DNA of 38,371 bases from CAZKRL01 sp964555295 (lineage in GTDB: Bacteria > Bacteroidota > Bacteroidia > Flavobacteriales_D > Sanyastnellaceae): positions 1 to 38,371 of the forward strand of contig CAZKRL010000030.1 of NCBI GenBank assembly GCA_964555295.1, in the 5' to 3' direction. The notes below the pieces were generated by a model. It was not told where the DNA came from. It ran no database searches and saw only the letters and a program-made list of their open reading frames with translations. Position 1 is the first letter of the stretch; every line of letters starts with the position of its first letter. Made by a program: the position numbers and the translations under genes. Below are positions 7,952-14,937 of the stretch, piece after piece.

Positions 7952-8912
7952 TAGTTTGAAAAACGTTTTCAACGGGAATGTCTAAATGTTTTTGATGAAA
8001 ATTAGTTGCACAGAGATAATGAGTGCGCGGCCCAATGGGCGCCCATCTTCCGGGATGTATAGGACGCTGTGGTGAGTATAACCCCAACGTGGTTATACCA
8101 AGAGCTGCAGCTATGTGCATAGGGCCCGTACTGCAGGCAACAAGTGCTTGGCATTGACCTATGAATTGAATCAGTTCGGTGAGTGAGAATTTCCCGGTGA
8201 CATCATGAAATTGCGCTGACGATGGAAGTTGCTTGCGCAGTATTATACCGTCACTTTCGGTGCCGGTGAAAATGATTTCGAATTTTTCCGCGGCAAGTAA
8301 TCGGGCCAAATTAAAAAATGAATCGAGCGGCCAGTCGACACCACTTACGCCTAGGGCATGAAGTATGATTCGTTTTCCTGAGGGTATATTATGGATTATC
8401 TCCATCACCTTGGCGTTGGGCGATGGCGCCGGAATGAATGCGCTCTGTGAAAGTTTCGCTAATGTTGGAATCTCCTCTATTCCCAGTGGTGATAATAATT
8501 TGAAGTTGAGTTGTGCCTCATGCAGTTCGGATCGTTTTCTGCTCATTTTGATTCTGTGGTTACAATACAACCAAGATTGCCATCTCCCAGATGTAGCAAT
8601 GCGAGAGGGAATGCGGGCGGCTGCCGCCCACTTCATTGCTTTTGTTTCCGGAAAAACAAAAACAATAATATCTGCTTTTAGCGACCTTAAATAGTCTGCG
8701 CAGGAGATGGGAGAAGAGTGCTCCATTTCACACAGTTTATTATAACTGATAAACTCGTCGATGGCCGGACATGCTTGCACTATGGCCTCGGTGTATTCTT
8801 TACCAAGAAAGGAAATTTTACACTGAGGAAATTTTGTACGCACAGCGATACAAACCGGTAAGGTCAATACCACATCGCCAATATTATCGGTTCTTGATAT
8901 GATGATGTGCAT
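7926..8912 (-). CDS. Glycosyltransferase family 9 (heptosyltransferase-like)
   Basis: GT-B fold glycosyltransferase of the ADP-heptose:LPS heptosyltransferase family. The start at 8912 gives MHIIISRTDNIGDVVLTLP, the classic GT9 N-terminus; an upstream ATG at 8975 would add 21 basic residues with no family counterpart. The C-terminal half carries the nucleotide-sugar binding motif ACSTGPMHIAAALG and later GLYSPQRPIHPGRWAP. The protein has 328 residues from the chosen start. It follows mpl with a 63-nt gap on the same strand. Predicted role: adding a sugar to the LPS core at the cytoplasmic face, consistent with the adjacent O-antigen ligase-like gene. The true donor sugar is unknown. Confidence 0.88.
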   Translation of the reverse strand: MHIIISRTDNIGDVVLTLPVCIAVRTKFPQCKISFLGKEYTEAIVQACPAIDEFISYNKLCEMEHSSPISCADYLRSLKADIIVFVFPETKAMKWAAAARIPSRIATSGRWQSWLYCNHRIKMSRKRSELHEAQLNFKLLSPLGIEEIPTLAKLSQSAFIPAPSPNAKVMEIIHNIPSGKRIILHALGVSGVDWPLDSFFNLARLLAAEKFEIIFTGTESDGIILRKQLPSSAQFHDVTGKFSLTELIQFIGQCQALVACSTGPMHIAAALGITTLGLYSPQRPIHPGRWAPIGPRTHYLCATNFHQKHLDIPVENVFQTIMSALPQE

Positions 8913-8975
8913 GAATGAAATCGTTTTGGGTTTGTTGCGTTTTCGTCTCGCGAGATGAATTTCTATTGAGTGCAA

Positions 8976-10349
8976 TTATGTTTTATTGGATGACGGTGCT
9001 ATTTCATTTGCAAGTTCTGAAAAGTCAATGCCATCGAAGTTACCCGATGTCATTAGCAATAGATTGGTGTTATCCCATGAGCGTTTTAACAGAGCGTTTT
9101 TCAGTTCTGATGAACTCGTGAAGACATGAATGTTGTTGCCTCCAAACGCCTCCTCAACTTGGGTTGTTGTAATAGGTGTTAGTTTTTTATGTTCAATAGT
9201 GTGTGGATTGAAATACACAAATGCTTCATCTGCCTTATCCATTGCTCCGTCATATTCCTTGAGAAAGCTCGCGTTAAGGCTTGAGAAGGTGTGGAGTTCC
9301 ATGCAAGCAATGAGTGTTCGGTCGGGAAATTGTTTTTGTAACGCATCTGTTGTGGCCTTTAGTTTAGATGGTGAATGTGCGAAGTCTTTGTATACCGCGT
9401 GATGATTTGTGCTATTGACAAGCTCTAGACGACGGGCAGCGCCTTTGAAGGTGCTAATGGCGTCGTAAAATTTTTCTTCTTTAATGCCAATGGATTTACA
9501 AACTAGTAAGGCGGCGCTCAAATTCTGAAGATTATGATCACCGAATATCTGAATCGGAAAATCTCCTGAAGAAGTTGTTAGATGTGTTTGCCCGTCTTCA
9601 ATATGATGGGAGTGGGTAGTGTAGGGGAGTCGCTTTACGGGTGAACAATGATTGCTCACTAATTCTTGCAGCACTGGGTCATCTGAACAATATACAAGCG
9701 ATCCGTCATGACTGATTTTATCTATAAAGATTGAGAACTGATCTACATAATTTTCGAACGTCGGAAACACATTGATGTGATCCCACGCAATTCCGGTAAT
9801 AACTGCAATTTGTGGGTAATACAAATGAAATTTGGGGCGACGATCTATCGGCGACGATAAATATTCATCTCCTTCTATTACTGTATAGTGCGCCTCATCG
9901 CTGAATTTCACCATGCAATCGAATCCTTCGAGCTGCGCACCAACGAGATAGTCGTACTGCATTCCACATTCTTTCATGACATGCAGAATCATTGCGGTTG
10001 TGGAAGTTTTGCCGTGACTCCCGCCAATTACGATTCTTATCTTGTCTTTGGACTGTTCGTATATGTATTCCGGATATGAGAATATTCTTATACCAAGTTC
10101 CTTCGCCTTAAGTAATTCGGGATTATCCGCTCGGGCATGCATTCCAACAATTACTGCGTCAAGGTTGGAATGAATATTTTCACTAAACCATCCCTCTTCT
10201 TTCGGGAGCAATCCGCGTTGGGCAAGTCGTGATTTGCTGGGTTCAAAAATTTCGTCATCGCTTCCGGTAACCTCGAAACCTTTTTGTTTTAGGGCGATTG
10301 CCATATTGTGCATTGCACTACCACCTATGGCTATGAGATGAACTTTCAT
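8976..10349 (-). CDS. mpl: UDP-N-acetylmuramate:L-Ala-gamma-D-Glu-meso-DAP ligase
   Basis: Mur-ligase family enzyme that attaches recycled murein tripeptide to UDP-MurNAc. It has 457 residues. The N-terminal Rossmann-like domain begins MKVHLIAIGGSAMHNMA. The ATP-binding loop GGSHGKTST is at 109-117, and VIEGDEYLSSPIDRRPKF (about 157-174) is the segment that separates Mpl from MurC. The central motif AWDHINVFPTFENY and the C-terminal domain (DFAHSPSKL, MTSGNFDG) follow. Cytosolic. It lies 73 nt downstream of an OmpA-domain gene on the same strand, with the GT9 gene next. No strong promoter box was seen directly upstream, so it may be read through from the upstream genes. Confidence 0.93.
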   Translation of the reverse strand: MKVHLIAIGGSAMHNMAIALKQKGFEVTGSDDEIFEPSKSRLAQRGLLPKEEGWFSENIHSNLDAVIVGMHARADNPELLKAKELGIRIFSYPEYIYEQSKDKIRIVIGGSHGKTSTTAMILHVMKECGMQYDYLVGAQLEGFDCMVKFSDEAHYTVIEGDEYLSSPIDRRPKFHLYYPQIAVITGIAWDHINVFPTFENYVDQFSIFIDKISHDGSLVYCSDDPVLQELVSNHCSPVKRLPYTTHSHHIEDGQTHLTTSSGDFPIQIFGDHNLQNLSAALLVCKSIGIKEEKFYDAISTFKGAARRLELVNSTNHHAVYKDFAHSPSKLKATTDALQKQFPDRTLIACMELHTFSSLNASFLKEYDGAMDKADEAFVYFNPHTIEHKKLTPITTTQVEEAFGGNNIHVFTSSSELKNALLKRSWDNTNLLLMTSGNFDGIDFSELANEIAPSSNKT

Positions 10350-10422
10350 TTGGAAATTGTTATGCTAATTGGATTATTGAAATTCTTGTCGGATGAGGTT
10401 GTATTGGATAGGAACTGATTCT

Positions 10423-11538
10423 TCATTGTATCAACTCAAAAGTATTTTTCAGCACCCTGAATTCTACCCTTCGGTTTTGCCTACGACCTTCATCGGTATC
10501 ATTGTCGGCCACCGGCACTTCAAACCCGTGAAAACTTAACCTGAGTCTACTCTCATCTATGCCGCGATCACGCAGATGCTGAATGACTTGTTCAGCTCTG
10601 CGTCGCGATAGATCCATATTGTATTCATCGCCGCCCTTGATGTCGGTGTGACCTGATACCTCAAGATAGAAATAGGGATTTTTTTTGAGCAACTGATACA
10701 CCTCTTTCATTTGCATCAATGCCGAGTCGGTGAGTATATCCATGTCAAAATCAAATAGGATATTATCGAGTTTGATCAGCGTGTATTCCTTTAGTTCCAG
10801 AGGCGGATCAACGGCTCCCGCAGCCATTTCGATAACGCTGCACTTGCATTCCATAGGTTGCTTCACCGGGGTTACGCGCACATCATCAATGTATAGATAC
10901 GACCAGCTACCTTGTTGCCCTGAGGGCGCATCAGTTCGTCGAATGATTCGCAATTCTTTGTCGCTCTGGAAATTGCCGATGGTAATATATTCCTCACCAC
11001 CCTTTGCCGTATAGATATTGCTCATCACCACCCATTCCTCTTTCTCATCCAGCATGTGGAATCGCGGATTGCTCATGGAGGTCTCGGCTTTAATGGGCTC
11101 ATGCCTGCGGGTTGTGATCTTTTCACGCGTGAGAGCAATGCCCAAGCCATCTGCTACGAAGAGGCAGTTCTCCGCAGCTGAAAACCTAAACTCGACACAA
11201 ACCATTTCACCGGCCGTGAGTGTGCGGGTAAGTTTAGATTGAATATACTCCCGATAGTTTTTTTTGTTGTTGCTGTATGTCACCAACCCCATGTATGCAT
11301 CGCCTTCGAATGCCTCTTGATGTCCGGTGAAATTATCGGGAATTCCGATGCCCTTGCTACACTCGTGGAAGTAGTCGGGAGTGCCGTCGGTGGCTTGCCA
11401 CCAGTGCTGAACAGATTGGATGCGCTGCTGATTGAAGCCGACCGGACAAAACGCTTTCTCTTCAAAGCCTCCGTTGTTAACCAGGTTCTGCCCCGACATC
11501 GGGAATGCGAAGAGGCAGAATATTAGCAGACGAAGCAT
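10423..11538 (-). CDS. Secreted OmpA-domain protein with N-terminal NLVxNGGFEE-type domain (copy A)
   Basis: 371 residues. A short signal peptide (MLRLLIFCLFAFPMSGQ) leads into a domain beginning NLVNNGGFEE (about 18-225). This looks like the jelly-roll-type NL(V/I)xNxSFE domain found at the start of many Bacteroidota OmpA-family proteins. A CKC segment follows, then the OmpA C-terminal peptidoglycan-binding domain (about 255-365). The latter shows NILFDFD, VSGHTDIKGGDEYN and LSRRRAEQVIQHL, so the Asp and Arg that bind meso-DAP in OmpA are preserved. No N-terminal beta-barrel is visible, so it is probably a periplasmic or outer-membrane-associated anchor rather than a porin. It lies 76 nt downstream of a paralogue with the same architecture. 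Confidence 0.82.
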   Translation of the reverse strand: MLRLLIFCLFAFPMSGQNLVNNGGFEEKAFCPVGFNQQRIQSVQHWWQATDGTPDYFHECSKGIGIPDNFTGHQEAFEGDAYMGLVTYSNNKKNYREYIQSKLTRTLTAGEMVCVEFRFSAAENCLFVADGLGIALTREKITTRRHEPIKAETSMSNPRFHMLDEKEEWVVMSNIYTAKGGEEYITIGNFQSDKELRIIRRTDAPSGQQGSWSYLYIDDVRVTPVKQPMECKCSVIEMAAGAVDPPLELKEYTLIKLDNILFDFDMDILTDSALMQMKEVYQLLKKNPYFYLEVSGHTDIKGGDEYNMDLSRRRAEQVIQHLRDRGIDESRLRLSFHGFEVPVADNDTDEGRRQNRRVEFRVLKNTFELIQ

Positions 11539-11614
11539 GCCACAAGCAACGCGGAAAAGCGCACAATCTTGCCGTGGTTATGGAAGAAAAATCAGCGAGG
11601 TAGTGTGGATAAGA

Positions 11615-12925
11615 TCAAAGCACTGAAAAAGTCACGCGACGGTTTTGCGCCTTGCCCAGCGGCGTCTTCATTGTGCTGCCGGGTGAGTTGTTATCCTTCG
11701 ATTCAATCATGATGCGCGAACTCTCAATGCCCTTATCTATCAGATAGTCTTTTATCGCATTGGCACGCATGAGGCCCATTCCAGCATATTCAGATTTGAT
11801 TTTGGCCTCTGCGAATTCATCATCATCGCAATGGCCGGAGAGCTGAATGCGCAGGGTTGGATTCTCTTGCATAGCTTTTACCACGCTTGCCAAATCCTCA
11901 TCAAACATTGCAGGTACTTCGGTCAGCAGATAAGCAAACCAAACAGTGGTTTTAGATATCACCTCCTCTGCTTTAGGTTCGGCGCTTAAGTCGCGCGAGC
12001 GACTGAAAATAAGTGCGGCCTGCTGGTCCTCGGCCTTTCCACAGTAACAAGCGCTGGGATCATCAATTTCGTTCACCTCGATTTTGTCGAGATAGTAATA
12101 GGCCTCGGGAATGATATTGCCTTCGATGTTCGCGGGCTTTTTGTTTTTTTCCATCTGCAACACCGCCTCTTCACCGAAACATCCAATGATGAAATATTCT
12201 TCCTTACCGCTTGCTATGTAGTTGCCACAGATTTTTTCCCACCCCTGATTTTCCATCACTGGAGCGTTGCCGGCAGCCGTAATCTGCGGCACAAATGTGA
12301 GCGCGTAGTCGTTGTTGTTTTGAACCTTGCGATCGCTAAGAAACATACCGATGTTGTTCACTCCCCACTTGCTTAAATCAGCCAAGCTCACGTTGAAGCG
12401 AATGCAATAGCGTTTGTCTTTCGTAAGTTTCTTAGGGAACTTTCCTTGAAGATAGGTGCGATACTTCTTCGGGTCCTTGGTGAATGCACGGAAACCCGCA
12501 TATCCCTTGCCATCGAGCGGTTCTTCAATACCAAAGTCATTCTTGGGAATGGCGGTCTTTGTAGATTTTACACTGGTATTAAAGAGATCTGCCGACGTTA
12601 GATTGGGGGTGCCCCAAGTCTTGAAGGTAGTCGTGAGCAATTCGTACGACTTCAGATTTTTCAGCAATGCGGCATCTTCCAATTCGAAGCTCGAGTCACT
12701 GATCAAATTACCTGCTGGCTTTACCTCCTCAGCCGGCTTTTTTGCGTCTTTGGATTTAGAGGCAGAGTCTTTTTTCTCAGGGGTTGGTTTTTTTTCTGGA
12801 GTTGCTTTTTTCTCCTTCTCAGGCGTCTCCTTTGCAGGCTTAGTGCTGCCTGTTTTTTTGTCGGTCTGGGCCACTGCGTTCAGGGTGAACACGAAGGCAA
12901 TCATCATCACAAAGTGTTTCATCAT
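11615..12925 (-). CDS. Secreted OmpA-domain protein with Lys/Pro/Glu-rich linker (copy B)
   Basis: 436 residues. The signal peptide (MMKHFVMMIAFVFTLNAVAQ) is followed by a low-complexity linker of about 50 residues, rich in Lys, Glu and Pro with PEKK repeats. Next is a domain beginning NLISDSSFELED that parallels copy A (both contain YAGF/YMGL and RTYLQGK/REYIQSK blocks). The C-terminal OmpA-like domain is atypical: GHCDDDEFAEA replaces GHTD, with a longer insertion before GMGLMRANAIKDYL. The binding Asp and Arg may still be present, but the loop differs. The start codon overlaps the hemE stop by 4 nt (ATGA), so it is translationally coupled to hemE, a functionally unrelated gene. Confidence 0.8.
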   Translation of the reverse strand: MMKHFVMMIAFVFTLNAVAQTDKKTGSTKPAKETPEKEKKATPEKKPTPEKKDSASKSKDAKKPAEEVKPAGNLISDSSFELEDAALLKNLKSYELLTTTFKTWGTPNLTSADLFNTSVKSTKTAIPKNDFGIEEPLDGKGYAGFRAFTKDPKKYRTYLQGKFPKKLTKDKRYCIRFNVSLADLSKWGVNNIGMFLSDRKVQNNNDYALTFVPQITAAGNAPVMENQGWEKICGNYIASGKEEYFIIGCFGEEAVLQMEKNKKPANIEGNIIPEAYYYLDKIEVNEIDDPSACYCGKAEDQQAALIFSRSRDLSAEPKAEEVISKTTVWFAYLLTEVPAMFDEDLASVVKAMQENPTLRIQLSGHCDDDEFAEAKIKSEYAGMGLMRANAIKDYLIDKGIESSRIMIESKDNNSPGSTMKTPLGKAQNRRVTFSVL

Positions 12926-13950
12926 AGGTCGTCGAAATTATGAAGTGTCTCAACAAAAGTAATAACCTTTTTCGGGTCGATGTCGGGATATAAACCATGG
13001 CCCAGATTGGCGATGTATCTCTGCGCGCCAAAGTTCATGAGCATTTCACGCGTCTTTTGCTGCACGTGTGAGTGACTTCCGTACAGCACTGCAGGATCGA
13101 GATTGCCTTGCAGCGTCTTGTTAGGGCCCACCGTTTTTCTTGCGAATTGGGGGGATGTGTGCCAGTCAATACCGATGGTGGCGCAGGGTAGCTCGGCAAA
13201 TGCATCCATCGCAAAAGATGCGCCCAGCGCGAAAACGGTTACCGGAACAGTGCGAACATGTTCACATATTTTCCGCAGGTAAGGCAGTGAAAATTCTGTG
13301 TATGTATCCGGCCCCAATATTCCAGCCCAGCTATCAAACAGTTGAACCATGTTGCAGCCGTTGGCAATTTGTAAATCGAGATAGGTACAGGTTGCATCGG
13401 TGATTTTTTCGAGCAGTGCTTTGGCAAGTTCTGGATTCCCGTGAATCATGCCACGTGGGGTGGAGAAAGTTTTGGATCCTTTGCCCTCGGTCATATAGCA
13501 GAAAACGGTCCATGGCGCACCTGCGAAACCGATGAGAGGCACCCGATCATTCAATCGCTCTTTGGTTTGACGAATTGTAGCCATCACATATTGCAGTGAC
13601 TCAGCCACATCGGTGGTAAGATTTTGCACCGCGGCACTGTCACGCACGGTCTGCGGAAAAACAGGGCCTTTGCCTTCATCCATCAGATAGGGTAAACCCA
13701 TGGCTTCTGGGATTACGAGGATATCGGAGAAAAGGATGGCAGCATCAACATGGAGAATATCAACGGGCTGCACTGTGACCTCTGAGGCGAGCTCGGCATT
13801 TTTGAGCAAGTTTAGGAACGAGCCTGCGCGGGCTCTTGTAGCGCGGTATTCAGGGAGGACTCTACCGGCTTGACGCATCAACCAAACGGGAGGGCGTTCC
13901 ACCGTAACTCCTTGGGCGGCGCGCAAAATCAAATCATTCTTCAAGGCCAT
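12922..13950 (-). CDS. hemE: Uroporphyrinogen decarboxylase
   Basis: Decarboxylates the four acetate side chains of uroporphyrinogen III to give coproporphyrinogen III in heme synthesis; cytosolic. The start at 13950 (MALKNDLILRAAQG, 342 residues) is chosen because RPPVWLMRQAGRVLPEYR then lies at its usual place near the N-terminus and a promoter box lies 8 nt upstream; a longer in-frame ATG at 14019 would run into the divergent gene. Key features are RQAGR (26-30), the FSDIL aspartate (Asp76), GFAGAPWTVFCYMTEG, and the C-terminal GNLDPAVLYG and NLGHGLYPDIDP. The following OmpA-domain gene overlaps its stop codon by 4 nt. No other heme genes are nearby. Confidence 0.95.
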   Translation of the reverse strand: MALKNDLILRAAQGVTVERPPVWLMRQAGRVLPEYRATRARAGSFLNLLKNAELASEVTVQPVDILHVDAAILFSDILVIPEAMGLPYLMDEGKGPVFPQTVRDSAAVQNLTTDVAESLQYVMATIRQTKERLNDRVPLIGFAGAPWTVFCYMTEGKGSKTFSTPRGMIHGNPELAKALLEKITDATCTYLDLQIANGCNMVQLFDSWAGILGPDTYTEFSLPYLRKICEHVRTVPVTVFALGASFAMDAFAELPCATIGIDWHTSPQFARKTVGPNKTLQGNLDPAVLYGSHSHVQQKTREMLMNFGAQRYIANLGHGLYPDIDPKKVITFVETLHNFDDL

Positions 13951-13958
13951 TCTCGCGG

Positions 13959-13966
13959 CAAAAGTA
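13959..13966 (-). promoter_or_regulatory. Start-proximal -7 box of hemE
   Basis: TACTTTTG on the minus strand, a full TAnnTTTG match, ending 8 nt before the hemE ATG at 13950. It lies only 4 nt from the oppositely oriented box of the MOSC gene. No TTG was found at the usual -33 distance. Confidence 0.5.
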
Positions 13967-13970
13967 ATCT

Positions 13971-13978
13971 TACTTTCG
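13971..13978 (+). promoter_or_regulatory. Start-proximal -7 box of the MOSC gene
   Basis: TACTTTCG on the plus strand, one mismatch to TAnnTTTG, ending 6 nt before the ATG at 13985. It is back to back with the hemE box. The two start codons are only 34 nt apart, so both transcripts would need to be nearly leaderless. Confidence 0.45.
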
Positions 13979-13984
13979 TGCTGC

Positions 13985-14782
13985 ATGGCATTGCTGCAGA
14001 ATCCGCAAATACAATCCATTCACGTGTATCCTGTAAAATCCTTGGCTGGGGTTGAGGTTCAGGAATGGGAGCTCGATGCATGGGGACTTCGTGGCGATCG
14101 TCGATATATGTTGGTGGATGAGCGCGGATTATTCATGAGCCAGCGGAGCCATCCTGCCATGGCCCAATTCACCGTGCGCTGGCATGCGGCTAATTGGCAC
14201 GTTGCGAGTGGCGATGGCAGGTCACTTGAACTGCCTGTTGTACCTGATTCTTTTGATTACACGATGAAGGTGAAAGTCTGGGATTCGGTATTTGAGGCCG
14301 GTCATATATCTGAAGAATCTGATAATTTTTTTACAGCGGTTTTGGGAGTGACATGCAAGTTAGTTGGGGTATTACCGCAATCGCCCCGGTTGGAGGGCAA
14401 CGGAATAGAAAAATGGAATGTGGCGATGTCAGACGCGTCGCCGCTGCTCATAATTTCTGTTGCTTCCCTTGAAGCGTTGAACGGCGAATTGCGGCGCACG
14501 GGAAATTCCCCGGTGGGTATGCAACGCTTTCGACCCAATATAGTTTTAGCGGGCACCGAGCCATTTATAGAAGACCGAACTAGCACTATTATTTGGGGAA
14601 ATACCACATTGAAATACATCAAACGTTGTTCTCGCTGTGTGATGATCAATCTCAATGAAGTGGGGCATTTCGATAGTGAGCCCTTGCGCACGCTTGCAAC
14701 TTTCCGCAAGGAGGCGGGCAAAGTTTTTTTTGGTGCGCATTATAGGGTGGAGGCTAACGGAATATTGATTATCGGAATATAA
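13985..14782 (+). CDS. MOSC-domain protein (YcbX/mARC-like)
   Basis: 265 residues. The N-terminal MOSC beta-barrel domain has HVYPVKSLAG and LRGDRRYMLVDERGLFMSQR. The MOSC domain follows, with SDASPLLIISVASLEALN and RFRPNIVLAGTEPF. The conserved cysteine thought to bind molybdenum in this family is in KRCSRCVMIN, most likely Cys218 (Cys215 is nearby). It ends with the usual EPLRTLATFR segment. Relatives such as YcbX and mARC reduce N-hydroxylated compounds using the molybdenum cofactor. It lacks the C-terminal 2Fe-2S ferredoxin domain of YcbX, so it would need a separate electron donor. No molybdenum genes are in the window. It is divergent from hemE with only 34 nt between start codons. Confidence 0.85.
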   Translation: MALLQNPQIQSIHVYPVKSLAGVEVQEWELDAWGLRGDRRYMLVDERGLFMSQRSHPAMAQFTVRWHAANWHVASGDGRSLELPVVPDSFDYTMKVKVWDSVFEAGHISEESDNFFTAVLGVTCKLVGVLPQSPRLEGNGIEKWNVAMSDASPLLIISVASLEALNGELRRTGNSPVGMQRFRPNIVLAGTEPFIEDRTSTIIWGNTTLKYIKRCSRCVMINLNEVGHFDSEPLRTLATFRKEAGKVFFGAHYRVEANGILIIGI

Positions 14783-14884
14783 TTGTTCGTTATTCATGGT
14801 TAAGCAAATACCTTATGGCAAGAGTCGTGAGGTTAGTGAGTATTTGTACTGAACCCGAATAAATCGTTTTTTATCGATGTTATT

Positions 14885-14914
14885 TTGTAACTGGGCGAAA
14901 TCCGCTTAATTTAG
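14885..14914 (+). promoter_or_regulatory. Putative promoter of the kelch / TSP3 surface protein gene
   Basis: TTG (14885-14887), a 19-nt spacer, then TAATTTAG (14907-14914), one mismatch to TAnnTTTG, 23 nt before the ATG at 14938. The spacing falls in the range known for Bacteroidota vegetative promoters. Confidence 0.45.
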
Positions 14915-14937
14915 TAGTCAATTTATTTATTCAAAAT

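Noticed and set aside
12456..12962. 168-codon ORF antisense to the OmpA-domain protein
   Set aside because: Shadow of the low-complexity PEKK linker read backwards (Ser/Phe/Gly-rich); no plausible gene features.
14805..14846. Inverted repeat CAAATAC / GTATTTG downstream of the MOSC gene
   Set aside because: Only 7 bp with a 28-nt loop and no T-run; likely chance in AT-rich DNA.
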